Source of the DNA: Bradyrhizobium sp. BRP22
Lineage (GTDB): Bacteria > Pseudomonadota > Alphaproteobacteria > Rhizobiales > Xanthobacteraceae
Assembly (NCBI RefSeq): GCF_020194175.1
Contig: NZ_JADYVX010000034.1
Span: 19,189-83,188, forward strand
Length of the DNA stretch: 64,000 nt
Direction: 5' to 3'
This document shows positions 17,347-26,147 of this stretch, piece by piece. How positions within the stretch are numbered: position 1 is the stretch's first letter; every line of letters begins with the position of its first letter. The notes beneath the pieces are model-generated. The model was not told where the DNA came from and ran no database searches. It saw only the letters and a list, made by a program, of their open reading frames with translations. The translations under genes and the position numbers were made by a program.

Positions 17347-18137
17347 GTCGCGTCCAGTCCGAGCAGCCCGAGAATCTGCCGGCGCAGATCGGCGAGATAG
17401 GGATCGCCGCGATGACGCGGATACGGCCGGTCCACCCTGATGTCGGCCTTGACGCGCGCCGGGCGGTCGCTGAGCACGATGACACGGTTTGCGAGGAACA
17501 GCGCTTCCTCCGCATCATGCGTGACCAGCAGCGTGGTAAATCCCTTGCGCTGCCAGAGCGAGACGATCTCGGCCTGCATCGTGATCCGCGTCAGCGAATC
17601 CAGTTTGCCGAGCGGCTCGTCGAGGATGAGCACCTTGGGATCGTTGACCAACGCACGCGCCAGCGCAACGCGCTGCGCCATGCCGCCGGAAAGCTGGTGC
17701 GGATAGGCCTTGCGAAAAGCTGAGAGACCGACGAGATCGATCGCCGCGTCGACCCGCTGGCGCTGGCTTTTCAGAATGCCCTGCGCCTCCAGCCCGAGTG
17801 CGACATTGTCCCACACCGAGCGCCAGGGAAACAGTGTTGGATCCTGGAACACGACGACGCGCGACGGATGCGGTCCCGTGATGCGGATGTCGTCCTCGCG
17901 CAGCACGCCGCTACGCGGCTTCTCCAGCCCCGCCACGAGCCGCAGCAGCGTGGACTTGCCGCAGCCGGACGGACCGAGCAGCGCGACAAACTCGCCGGGC
18001 TCGATCGCGAGGCTGACGTCCTCCAGCACCGGAAGCACGACGCCATCGATATCGAAGGCGTGATTGACATGCTCGATATCGAGCGCGGCGCCGACCGCGG
18101 GATAGGCGATGGCCTCGTGTAAAGCAGCGGCTACCAT
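17340..18137 (-). CDS. ssuB: SsuB-like ABC transporter ATP-binding protein
   Basis: This 265-residue ATPase carries Walker A GPSGCGKST, Q-loop VFQDPTLFPW, signature LSGGMAQRVALARAL, Walker B VLILDEPLGKLD and H-loop LLVTHDAEEALFL. ATG 18137 overlaps the permease stop by 7 bases. A longer upstream frame to 18626 is the permease gene read out of frame. It powers the permease at 18131-19162. Nearby binding proteins at 19140, 14107 and 20713 may all dock on this one transporter. Confidence 0.88.
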   Translation of the reverse strand: MVAAALHEAIAYPAVGAALDIEHVNHAFDIDGVVLPVLEDVSLAIEPGEFVALLGPSGCGKSTLLRLVAGLEKPRSGVLREDDIRITGPHPSRVVVFQDPTLFPWRSVWDNVALGLEAQGILKSQRQRVDAAIDLVGLSAFRKAYPHQLSGGMAQRVALARALVNDPKVLILDEPLGKLDSLTRITMQAEIVSLWQRKGFTTLLVTHDAEEALFLANRVIVLSDRPARVKADIRVDRPYPRHRGDPYLADLRRQILGLLGLDATW

Positions 18138-19162
18138 TTGACGACGCCTTTCTGCCAGACCAGCAGGCGGTCGCGCGTCTTGAACAGCAGCGTGATCGCG
18201 CCGGAGCAGAGCAGCGACATCACGATCAGCGCGGCATACATGTTGGCATAAGCTGCCCAGCCCTGCGCCCATTGCAGGTACCAGCCGAGACCAGCCTTGA
18301 CGCCGATCATCTCGGCCACGACGAGCACGGCGAACGAGGCCCCGAGCCCCATGAACAGGCCGACGAAGACATGCGGCAGCGCCGCGGGGATCGCCACCTT
18401 CAGCACCAGGAAGGACGGCTTTGCGCCCAGCGTGCGCGCAACGTCGTAATAGGCATTCGGCACGCTGGCGACGCCGGACCAGGTCAGGACAGTCACCGGG
18501 AAGCCGGTGGCAAGCGCAATCAGGAAGGTGCTCGCGCTCCAACTCGACGGAAAGGTGAAGAAGGCAAACGGCAGCCAGGCTGTCGCCGGCAACGGCCCGA
18601 TGAAGCGCAGTATTGGATGCACCCAATAACCGACCTTCTGCGACCAGCCGATTGATACGCCGGTCAGGAATCCGATGGCCGCGCCGATGATGTAACCACC
18701 AAGCTGCAGCTTCACCGACGCAATGACGCTGTCGAACAGCTTTGGCATGTCATCAGTGTAGACCTCGAGGATCGCCTGTGGCGGCGGGAAGAATGGGAGC
18801 GGCAGCCAGCCGAACTTTGCGGTCGCGACCTCCCAGACTGTCAGAAACGACCCGAGCGCCACCAGCCACGGCGCACGCCGGCGCAGCGCCACTCCGGCGC
18901 TGCCGAGGAAATCGGCACCAATCGTCCCAAGCAGTGCTAGCGCTGCGATCCCGAACGCGGCGATCGCAAGCCCATGCGTCCGCGACCAGTCGCCAAGATC
19001 TTCCCAGTAGAGGCAGGACGCGCCGAACGCCAGCCAAGGGACGGCGGCGGCCAGCCCAACGCCGTAGCCGCCGCTGCGGAGCTTCTCGAGCCAGCCTGGG
19101 CTGACATCTGCCGCTGCCTGTCCGGCCGCGGCCGATGCATCAGACACTGAATACGTCGACAT
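18131..19162 (-). CDS. ssuC: SsuC-like ABC transporter permease with N-terminal extension
   Basis: This 343-residue inner-membrane subunit is longer than the usual ~260. The first ~110 residues add hydrophobic segments (GYGVGLAAAVPWLAFGASCL and AIAAFGIAALALLGTIGADF) before the conserved core. The EAA loop near YYDVARTLGAKPSFLVLKVA contacts the ATPase. The gene overlaps the binding-protein stop by 23 bases. The N-terminal extension is not needed for SsuC folding and could be a fused small membrane domain. Confidence 0.87.
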   Translation of the reverse strand: MSTYSVSDASAAAGQAAADVSPGWLEKLRSGGYGVGLAAAVPWLAFGASCLYWEDLGDWSRTHGLAIAAFGIAALALLGTIGADFLGSAGVALRRRAPWLVALGSFLTVWEVATAKFGWLPLPFFPPPQAILEVYTDDMPKLFDSVIASVKLQLGGYIIGAAIGFLTGVSIGWSQKVGYWVHPILRFIGPLPATAWLPFAFFTFPSSWSASTFLIALATGFPVTVLTWSGVASVPNAYYDVARTLGAKPSFLVLKVAIPAALPHVFVGLFMGLGASFAVLVVAEMIGVKAGLGWYLQWAQGWAAYANMYAALIVMSLLCSGAITLLFKTRDRLLVWQKGVVKW

Positions 19163-20240
19163 AAATCCGTTCCGCGAATTTCGCCGTGTCCGTGCTCTGC
19201 TTGAACACGGAGACGGTCTTCAGATCGTCGGCATAGCCCTTCAGTTCGCGCTTCAGGACTTCGCCAACAGGATGATGGTGATGGGTGTGATAGCGCGCCA
19301 TCGCTTCGAGATCGGCCAGCGTCGCGGTCTTCGGCGCATAAGGCTGGAACGACTTCGCAGCCTTGTCAGGATTCTGCGAGGTGAACATCGCCGCGTCGAG
19401 CAGCGCCTGGGTGATCGCGCGCGCGACATGCGGCTCGTTACGCACCAGGGAGCCGCGCAGGCCGACGATGCAGCAGGTCTTGTCGCGATATTCGCCGTCG
19501 AGGTTGGAGGCGACTTCCTTGTACTGGCTGTCCTTGAGCCAGAGATAGGCGAGCGGATCGGAGGCGAGGAAGGCCTGCACCTCACCCTTCTCGACCGCGA
19601 CGTTGAGGAGGTTGCCGGGATAAGCACGCCAGTCGACATCCTTGTTCGGATCGATGCCCTGCTTGGCAAGCTGGATCGAGAAGAAGTTCTTGTCCGGACC
19701 GGCGAGGTCGCCGACGGCGACGATCTTGCCCTTGAGATCGGCGAGCTTGTCGACGCCGGAGCCTGCGCGCGTCAGCACACGCATGCAGCCGCCATGGGTG
19801 CCGGCGGCGATCTTGACGTCAAAGCCCTGCTCCAGCAGCTTCAGCCAGCGCAGCGCCATGCCGAGCCCCGCATCGCTCTTGCCGGTGGCGATCGCCTCCA
19901 GCAACTGATCGGTCGAGCCGCTATAATTGACGAGCTCGATGTCGAGGTTCTGCTTCTGGAAGAAGCCATAGTCGATCGCGACCGGCAGCGGCGCCAGGCA
20001 CACCGCGCCCGCGTTCCACGACAGCTTCAATTTGCGCGGCGCGCCGGTCAGCGGCGGCGCGTCGGATGCCGTCTTGCAGATCGGGAATTCGGAGAAGTCG
20101 ATCGCCGGTACCGCGCCACGCGCAGAAAATGCCTGCGCGCCGAACGCCCCGATCGGCGCGGCAAAGGCCGCAGCCGCACCTGCCCGCAACAGCGTGCGCC
20201 GATCCATCGCCAATCTATTCTTCTTCTCTTCAATCGACAT
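19140..20240 (-). CDS. ABC transporter substrate-binding protein (NitT/TauT type), Tat-type leader, His-rich loop
   Basis: The protein has about 366 residues. A twin-arginine leader is visible (MDRRTLLRAGAAAAFAAP) and the mature part carries the NMT1 pattern PLPVAIDYGFFQKQNLDIE. A C-terminal stretch reads YHTHHHHPVGEVL, a local cluster of five histidines that could bind metal. The start ATG 20240 has GGGGTGAGC just upstream. It is the first gene of the minus-strand organosulfur operon and is divergent from a second SsuA-type receptor gene at 20713. A Tat signal suggests folding, possibly with a cofactor, before export. Confidence 0.88.
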   Translation of the reverse strand: MSIEEKKNRLAMDRRTLLRAGAAAAFAAPIGAFGAQAFSARGAVPAIDFSEFPICKTASDAPPLTGAPRKLKLSWNAGAVCLAPLPVAIDYGFFQKQNLDIELVNYSGSTDQLLEAIATGKSDAGLGMALRWLKLLEQGFDVKIAAGTHGGCMRVLTRAGSGVDKLADLKGKIVAVGDLAGPDKNFFSIQLAKQGIDPNKDVDWRAYPGNLLNVAVEKGEVQAFLASDPLAYLWLKDSQYKEVASNLDGEYRDKTCCIVGLRGSLVRNEPHVARAITQALLDAAMFTSQNPDKAAKSFQPYAPKTATLADLEAMARYHTHHHHPVGEVLKRELKGYADDLKTVSVFKQSTDTAKFAERIYVDVFSV

Positions 20241-20712
20241 GCTCACCCCACGTTCGACACGGCTCCGCCATCCGCGCAAACCGTCCGGCCCGCGCGCATT
20301 GGTTTCGGAGCTATTGTTGTAAAAAGGCGGATTTCTCCGGCGCTATTGGCACCCAATGCAACCCGCAAATGATGCGGTGCGATCGCATTATCGTCAATGA
20401 AATGGAATTTCGAATGTTGCGCGGATGAAAGGGATTATCTCCACGATCCCAGCCGCGGACGAGGAAACGATTTCGTTGTGATGCGATTGTCGGCAGCTTG
20501 CGTATTACCGCCAATCGCGCGGGCATTTTGTCGTCCTGTAACGGCGCATCCAGTGCTTTCTCCGCAGAGGAAAACAACGAGATGTTCTTTGTCGCCTGCG
20601 TCGCGAATACAGATTTCCGTTTCGTTGACTGCGACAGCTCCGCTCATAGACTCGATGGAACGCTCATGTGCTCTCCAGGCAATGGGCGAGCGAAATCAGA
20701 AAAGAGATGGAC
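20241..20712. other. Divergent control region between two sulfur-receptor operons
   Basis: The 472-bp region separates the operon ending at 14107 from the SsuA-like gene at 20713. It holds a perfect 10-bp palindrome TGCGATCGCA at 20378-20387 and an ATTG...CAAT pair at 20345-20357. It is richer in A+T than the flanking genes. No clear sigma-70 boxes or protein-coding frames with family matches were seen. Sulfate-starvation (CysB-like) control is plausible but not shown. Confidence 0.4.
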
Positions 20713-21690
20713 ATGAGCAAAGCCGCCCGCCTTCACTCCGTCACCCGTAAGATCGCAACCGTACTGGTCACTACGGCGATCACGCTTTCTTCCGTCTTCG
20801 CGGCACTGGCCGACGACGCGATCGTGCTTCGCGTCGGCGACCAGAAGGGCGGCAACCGCTCGCTGCTCGACATCTCAGGTTTCGGAAAGGATCTGCCCTA
20901 CAAGATCGAGTGGTCGGAATTTCCGGCCGCAGCACCGATCCTCGAAGCGTTGAACGCTGGCGCGCTCGACGTCGGCTATACCGGCGACCTCTCCTTCCTT
21001 TCGGTCTATGCATCGGGCGCGCCGATCAAGGCGATCGGCGGCACACGCTCCGACGCCAGGACACAGGCCATTCTGGTGCGCCAGGATTCCCCGATCAAGT
21101 CCGCGGCTGATCTTAGGGGCAAGCGCCTCGCGGGCACGCGCGGCGGCTGGGGCCAATTCCTGATCGATGCGACGCTGGAGAAGTCCGGCTACAAGCTGGA
21201 GGACGCGACCTTCGCGCCGCTTGGCCCGGTCGATGCCAAGATCGCGCTGCTCGCGGGATCGATCGACGCCTGGGCGGTGTGGGAGCCCTACATTTCCTTT
21301 GCGACGCTGAAGGACAAAGCGCGCGTCGTTGCCAATGGCGAGGGCCTGACGCCGACGATCACCTTCATCGTCGCCTCCGACAACGCCATCGCCACCAAGC
21401 GCGCCGCGGTGCAGGACCTGCTGCAGCGGCTCAACAAGGCGCGGCTATGGTCGCTCGATCATCTCGCCGAATATGCGAAGAACACGGCCGAACTGACCAA
21501 GCTTCCTGAAGACGTGCTGCTGAGCGCCTACACCGCGCAGAAGACCAGCCCGATCGCGATCGACGAGAACGTGGTCAAGGAGGTGCAGGAAGCCTCCGAC
21601 CGCGCCACGCGCTACGGCATCCTGTCGAAGACGCTCGACGTCAGCAAAGCCGTCGATCGCAGCTTTACCACAAGCGCGAGCCTGAATTGA
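20713..21690 (+). CDS. Aliphatic sulfonate ABC substrate-binding protein (SsuA-like), stand-alone
   Basis: This 325-residue receptor has a signal peptide (RKIATVLVTTAITLSSVFAALA) then AIVLRVGDQKGGNRS, YKIEWSEFPAAAPILEAL, RLAGTRGGWGQFLID and GSIDAWAVWEPYIS. I choose ATG 20713 because AGAG is spaced six bases before it, whereas ATG 20707 sits directly on that site. It has no permease or ATPase partner on its own strand. It probably feeds the SsuB/SsuC pair at 17340-19162, giving the system a second sulfonate specificity. Confidence 0.88.
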   Translation: MSKAARLHSVTRKIATVLVTTAITLSSVFAALADDAIVLRVGDQKGGNRSLLDISGFGKDLPYKIEWSEFPAAAPILEALNAGALDVGYTGDLSFLSVYASGAPIKAIGGTRSDARTQAILVRQDSPIKSAADLRGKRLAGTRGGWGQFLIDATLEKSGYKLEDATFAPLGPVDAKIALLAGSIDAWAVWEPYISFATLKDKARVVANGEGLTPTITFIVASDNAIATKRAAVQDLLQRLNKARLWSLDHLAEYAKNTAELTKLPEDVLLSAYTAQKTSPIAIDENVVKEVQEASDRATRYGILSKTLDVSKAVDRSFTTSASLN

Positions 21691-21735
21691 TTGTCTCTTG
21701 AAAGAGAAGTTGGCGCCGCCGCGATGGACGCTGCC

Positions 21736-21765
21736 CACCTCTCCCGCTTGCTTGCGGGAGAGGTG
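21736..21765. repeat. Strong palindrome downstream of the SsuA-like gene
   Basis: CACCTCTCCCGC (21736-21747) pairs perfectly with GCGGGAGAGGTG (21754-21765) over TTGCTT, 46 bp after the stop at 21690. There is no T-run, so it is either a dispersed palindromic element or a factor-assisted terminator. Confidence 0.6.
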
Positions 21766-21942
21766 GAGTAAAGTGAGGGAGACGTGCGATGCCCGGCCCT
21801 CTTCATCTCGCGTTTATCGTCACGGGCCATCTGGCCTGCATGGCCTTGCTGGTGTGGCTTTCGCGTTGATGGCTTGTTCGCACAAGCGCCGGTTGCCGCG
21901 CCGCGCGCTGCGGAGGGTGGAGAGTTGGGCGCGCCTGAAAGC

Positions 21943-21971
21943 AAAAGGCCCCCGCTTCCGGAGGCCTTTTC
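21943..21971 (-). terminator. Intrinsic-type terminator of the HU gene
   Basis: On the minus strand AAAAGGCC...GGCCTTTT forms a stem (arms at 21943-21950 and 21963-21970) beginning three bases after the HU stop, with the T-rich side transcribed last. Confidence 0.75.
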
Positions 21972-21973
21972 CC

Positions 21974-22273
21974 TTAAACCGCGTCCTTGGCAGCCTTGAC
22001 CGGACGAGCCCGGACGACCTTGCGGGCCGGCTTGGCCTTGAACACCGTCTCTTCGCCGGTGAAGGGGTTGATGCCCTTGCGCGCCTTGGTCGCGGGCTTC
22101 TTGATCACCACGAACTTCGCGAAGCCGGGGACGAGGAACACGCCGTTCTTCTTCAGCTCCTTGTGACCGACGTCCGTGAGGGTATCCAACACGTTCTTGA
22201 CGTCGCGCTTGGAAAGTTCGGTGGTGGTCGCGATCTTCTCGATCACTTGCGACTTCGACAATTGGGTAGCCAT
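21974..22273 (-). CDS. hupB: HU-family nucleoid DNA-binding protein
   Basis: This 99-residue histone-like protein is typical of HU/IHF. The helix-turn region is LSKSQVIEKIATTTELSKRD, the beta-arm signature reads GFAKFVVIKKPATKARKGIN and the proline-tip region follows (PFTGEETVFKAKPARK). A short basic Ala/Lys tail (VRARPVKAAKDAV) follows. It bends and compacts DNA. A good ribosome site (GGAG, 5-base spacing) precedes ATG 22273, and a terminator follows immediately, so the gene is a single transcription unit unrelated to the transport operons. Confidence 0.93.
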   Translation of the reverse strand: MATQLSKSQVIEKIATTTELSKRDVKNVLDTLTDVGHKELKKNGVFLVPGFAKFVVIKKPATKARKGINPFTGEETVFKAKPARKVVRARPVKAAKDAV

Positions 22274-22696
22274 GGTTGCTCCATTGATTCTGGAAACGGC
22301 ACGTTATGGCGGAAACCGGCTAAAAAAACAGGGTTTTCGTCATTCTTCACAGCTATATCGCCGCTGATACACCGGAATCCTGCGTTTTTCCCGGGTTTTT
22401 TCGCTGGTCGAGGGCTTGTGTGACCTCAGAGAGCCCTTCCATACGCCTGCGAACCGGCCGTTGACCCCTGTTTTTCGGCTGCAGATTCGCAATTGGTGAT
22501 TCGCGGACTCCTTCTGGAGCCCGCTGGGTCGAGCCGCGGTCGACACGCCCGCTCGGTGTAGCGACATGAGAATGATCGTTTGGATTGTGCGGCAATTAAG
22601 AAAAATGACCCGGGTTCCCCTCCCGTCGTAACATCGGCTAAAGACGGTACGAGGCTGGGCTTACGCACGGCCTGACGCTACTCTTGGAGACCTTGT
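22274..22696. other. Divergent intergenic stretch, promoters of hupB and the Dpp-type operon
   Basis: This 423-bp region between hupB and the peptide-type receptor has runs of A and T near 22322-22406 but no family-matching frame. The HU ribosome site lies at its left end and GGAG lies 8 bases before ATG 22697 on its right. I see no confident -35/-10 pair and no RNA gene. Confidence 0.4.
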
Positions 22697-24313
22697 ATGG
22701 ATTTGACCCGCCTTGAGATCAACCGCCGCACCGCGCTTCTGACGTCGGCGGCCATCGCCGCCAATGTCATCAACCCGATGCGGGCATTTGCGCAGGACAC
22801 CCCGCGCAAGGGCGGCGTGTTCAACGTCCACTATGGCGCCGAGCAGCGCCAGCTCAATCCGAGCCTGCAGGCCTCGACCGGCGTCTACATCATCGGCGGC
22901 AAGATCCAGGAGAACCTGGTCGACCTCGACGCCGACGGCAAGCCGGTCGGCGTGCTCGCCGAAAGCTGGGAAGCCACTCCCGACGGCAAGACCGTAGCCT
23001 TCAAACTGCGCAAGGGCATCACTTGGCACGACGGCAAACCGTTCACCTCCGATGACGTCGCGTTCACCGCGATGAACATGTGGAAGAAGATCCTGAACTA
23101 CGGCTCGACGCTGCAACTGTTCCTGACCGCCGTCGACACGCCCGATCCGCAGACCGCGATCTTCCGCTACGAGCGGCCGATGCCGCTGAACCTGTTGCTG
23201 CGCGCCCTGCCCGACCTCGGCTACGTCTCCGCCAAGCACCTCTACGAGAACGGCGACATCCGCCAGAACCCCACCAATCTGGCGCCTGTCGGCACCGGCC
23301 CGTTCAAGTTCGTCAAATATGAGCGCGGGCAATACATCATCGCCGACCGCAATCCCGACTACTGGCGGGCGAACGCGCCGTATCTGGACCGCATCGTCTG
23401 GAAGGTGATCACCGACCGCGCCGCAGCGGCCGCGCAGATGGAAGCCGGCGAGCTGCACTACAGCCCGTTCTCGGGGCTCACGATCTCCGACATGGCCCGG
23501 CTCGGCAAGGACAAGCGCTTCATCGTCTCCACCAAAGGCAACGAAGGCAATGCGCGCACGAATACGATCGAGTTCAACTTCCGCCGCAAGGAGCTTGCGG
23601 ACATCCGCGTCCGCCGCGCGATCGCACATGCGATCAACGTGCCGTTCTTCATCGACAACTTCCTCGGCGATTTCGCCAAGCTCGGCACCGGCCCGATCCC
23701 GTCGACCTCGACCGACTTCTATCCGGGCGCCGACACGCCGCAATATCCCTACGACAAGGCCAAGACAGTCGCGCTGCTCAATGAAGCCGGCTACAAGCCG
23801 GGTGCCGGCGGCACCCGCTTCTCGCTCCGGCTGCTGCCCGCACCCTGGGGCGAGGACATCTCGCTGTGGTCGACGTTCGTCCAGCAGTCGCTGCAGGAAG
23901 TCGGCATTCCCGTCGAGATCGTGCGCAATGACGGCGGCGGATTCTTGAAGCAGGTCTATGACGAGCACGCCTTCGATCTCGCCACCGGCTGGCACCAGTA
24001 CCGCAACGATCCTGCGGTCTCGACCACGGTCTGGTATCGTTCCGGCCAGCCCAAGGGCGCGCCCTGGACCAACCAATGGGGCTGGGAGGACAAGACGGTC
24101 GACAAGACCATCGACGATGCAGCCACAGAGGTCGATCCGGTCAAGCGCAAGGCGCTCTATGCCGAGTTCGTCAAGGAGGTGAACACGGAACTGCCGGTCT
24201 GGATGCCGATCGAACAGATCTTCGTCACCGTCATCACCGCGAAAGCCCGCAACCACTCCAACACGCCCCGCTGGGGCTCGACGAGCTGGCACGATCTTTG
24301 GCTTTCCGCGTGA
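22697..24313 (+). CDS. ABC transporter substrate-binding protein, peptide/nickel (SBP_bac_5, DppA) type
   Basis: This 538-residue periplasmic receptor starts with a twin-arginine-like leader (RLEINRRTALLTSAAIAANV) and the SBP_5 pattern GGKIQENLVDLDADGKPVGV followed by KLRKGITWHDGKPFTSDDVA. The large three-domain fold binds peptides, opines, glycosides or nickel complexes. It begins a four-gene operon with two permeases and a double ATPase, and the operon faces a convergent amine/amino-acid oxidase. That suggests an amino-acid-derived or amine ligand. Confidence 0.9.
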   Translation: MDLTRLEINRRTALLTSAAIAANVINPMRAFAQDTPRKGGVFNVHYGAEQRQLNPSLQASTGVYIIGGKIQENLVDLDADGKPVGVLAESWEATPDGKTVAFKLRKGITWHDGKPFTSDDVAFTAMNMWKKILNYGSTLQLFLTAVDTPDPQTAIFRYERPMPLNLLLRALPDLGYVSAKHLYENGDIRQNPTNLAPVGTGPFKFVKYERGQYIIADRNPDYWRANAPYLDRIVWKVITDRAAAAAQMEAGELHYSPFSGLTISDMARLGKDKRFIVSTKGNEGNARTNTIEFNFRRKELADIRVRRAIAHAINVPFFIDNFLGDFAKLGTGPIPSTSTDFYPGADTPQYPYDKAKTVALLNEAGYKPGAGGTRFSLRLLPAPWGEDISLWSTFVQQSLQEVGIPVEIVRNDGGGFLKQVYDEHAFDLATGWHQYRNDPAVSTTVWYRSGQPKGAPWTNQWGWEDKTVDKTIDDAATEVDPVKRKALYAEFVKEVNTELPVWMPIEQIFVTVITAKARNHSNTPRWGSTSWHDLWLSA

Positions 24314-24337
24314 TCCTTAATACGTCAAGATGAGAGC

Positions 24338-25315
24338 ATGCGCATCTTGAGCCTTGCGGGGCGGCGGCTCGCCGCCTCGATTCCGACCCTGTTCCTGATC
24401 TTGATCGGCGTCTTCCTGCTGCTGCAGATGGCGCCGGGTGATACCGTCGACGCGCTGATGGCGCAGATGGGCGGCGGCGACGCCGCGAGCGCGCGCGAAC
24501 TGCGCCAGTTCTATGGGCTCGACCTGTCGATCCCGATGCAGCTTGCGAACTATCTCTGGCGGCTGGTGCGGCTCGATCTCGGATTCTCCTCGATCTACGG
24601 CAAGCCGGTCGCCTCCGTGATCCTGGAGCGGCTGCCGCCGACGATCCTCCTGATGACCGCATCGCTGTCTTTTGCGTTCTTCTTCGGTCTCGTGTTCGGC
24701 GTGATCGCCGCGCGCGGCGTCAACCGCTGGCCGGATACGCTGATCTCGACACTCGGATTGATCTTCTATGCGACGCCGTCGTTCTGGTTCGGCCTGATGG
24801 CGATCGTGGTGTTCTCGGTCTACCTGCAATGGCTGCCGTCCGGCGGTTTCGAGGATATCGGCACCGTGCAGTCCGGCGTCTGGCGCGTGCTCGATATCGC
24901 AAGCCATCTCGTGCTGCCGACGCTGACGCTGGGGCTGATCTTCCTCGCCATCTACCTTCGCATCATGCGGGCCTCGATGCTGGAGGTGCTCAACCTCGAT
25001 TTCGTCCGCACCGCCCGCGCCAAGGGTCTCGACGAGACCCACGTCGTGACGCGCCACGTGCTGCGCAATGCGCTGTTGCCGATGGTGACGCTGATCGGGC
25101 TGCAGGCCGGCACCATGCTCGGCGGCTCGGTGGTTGTCGAAAGCGTGTTCTCGCTGCCAGGCCTTGGACGGCTGGCTTACGAGTCCGTGGTGCAGCGCGA
25201 CCTCAACACGCTGCTCGGCATCGTGTTCGTCTCGGCCCTGCTGGTGATCGTGGTCAACTTCGTAGTCGATCTTCTCTATGCGCGGCTCGATCCGCGCATC
25301 CAGGCGGATGGCTGA
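24338..25315 (+). CDS. ABC transporter permease, DppB-like
   Basis: This 325-residue inner-membrane subunit has six helices. The N-terminal block RRLAASIPTLFLILIGVFLL and the OppB/DppB signature TARAKGLDETHVVTRHVLRN (EAA loop) followed by LGGSVVVESVFSLPGLGRL are diagnostic. The stop at 25315 lies 1 bp before or overlaps the next start depending on the start chosen there. It forms the pore with the DppC-like subunit. Confidence 0.92.
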   Translation: MRILSLAGRRLAASIPTLFLILIGVFLLLQMAPGDTVDALMAQMGGGDAASARELRQFYGLDLSIPMQLANYLWRLVRLDLGFSSIYGKPVASVILERLPPTILLMTASLSFAFFFGLVFGVIAARGVNRWPDTLISTLGLIFYATPSFWFGLMAIVVFSVYLQWLPSGGFEDIGTVQSGVWRVLDIASHLVLPTLTLGLIFLAIYLRIMRASMLEVLNLDFVRTARAKGLDETHVVTRHVLRNALLPMVTLIGLQAGTMLGGSVVVESVFSLPGLGRLAYESVVQRDLNTLLGIVFVSALLVIVVNFVVDLLYARLDPRIQADG

Positions 25316-25316
25316 C

Positions 25317-26147
25317 ATGGACGCGCTGAAACGCTATTTCCGCAGTCCCGCCGCGGTGATCGGCCTGATCCTGCTGCTCGTCGTGATCGCGATGGCGGTC
25401 AGCGCCGGCTTTCTATACACGCGCGATCCATTGTCGCTCGCGGGCCGCCCGCTGATCTGGCCATTCTCCAATCCGCGCTTCCTGCTCGGCACCGACAATT
25501 CCGGACGCGACATCGCCGCCCAGATCTTCTACGGCGCACGGATTTCGCTTCTGATCGGCGGCGTCGCGACCGCGATCGCGATCCTGATCGGAATCCTGGT
25601 CGGCGCTTTTGCTGGCTATTACGGCGGCTGGGTCGACAACGTCCTGATGCGGATCACCGAGGCGTTCCAGACGCTGCCGAATTTCGTGCTGCTGCTGGTG
25701 CTGGTCGCGGTGTTCGGCTCGACGCTCACCACCGTTACGATTGCCGTTGGCGTCGTATCCTGGCCGGCGCCGGCACGGTTGACCCGCGCCGAGTTCCTGT
25801 CGCTCCGCAACCGCGAATTCGTCCAGGCCGGCAGGACGCTGGGAATGCGGGACATCAAGATCATCCTCGGCGAGATCCTGCCCAATGCGCTGCCGCCGGT
25901 CATCGTCTATGCCAGCGTGGTGATGGCGGTCGCGATCCTGCTGGAGAGCGCCCTCGCCTTCCTGCGGCTGTCCGATCCCAACGTCGCCTCCTGGGGCAAT
26001 CTGATCGGGCTCGGCCGCGACGTGCTCCGCGTGCAGTGGTACGTCTCCGCGATCCCCGGGATCGCCATCCTCGTCACCGTGCTCGCGGTGTCGCTGGTCG
26101 GCCAGGGGCTCAACGATGCGCTCAATCCGAGGCTGAAGAGCCGATGA
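25317..26147 (+). CDS. ABC transporter permease, DppC-like
   Basis: The 276-residue second pore subunit has the N-terminal lead LKRYFRSPAAVIGLILLLVV and LLGTDNSGRDIAAQIFYGAR, followed by the EAA loop VQAGRTLGMRDIKIILGEIL, typical of DppC/OppC. ATG 25317 is nine bases after AGGCGG. ATG 25308 is an alternative that overlaps the dppB-like gene. It ends in an ATGA overlap with the ATPase gene. Confidence 0.9.
   Translation: MDALKRYFRSPAAVIGLILLLVVIAMAVSAGFLYTRDPLSLAGRPLIWPFSNPRFLLGTDNSGRDIAAQIFYGARISLLIGGVATAIAILIGILVGAFAGYYGGWVDNVLMRITEAFQTLPNFVLLLVLVAVFGSTLTTVTIAVGVVSWPAPARLTRAEFLSLRNREFVQAGRTLGMRDIKIILGEILPNALPPVIVYASVVMAVAILLESALAFLRLSDPNVASWGNLIGLGRDVLRVQWYVSAIPGIAILVTVLAVSLVGQGLNDALNPRLKSR

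Noticed and set aside
17340..18626. A 428-codon version of the SsuB-like ATPase
   Set aside because: The first ~160 codons are the permease gene read out of frame; ATG 18137 gives the normal ATPase length.
21698..22423. A plus-strand 241-codon frame through the HU gene
   Set aside because: It reads through the terminator and HU gene in antisense; HU is unambiguous.
22661..24292. A 543-codon frame opposite the Dpp-type receptor
   Set aside because: Shadow of a well-supported receptor gene; composition is Arg/Asp/Val/Gly-biased without domains.
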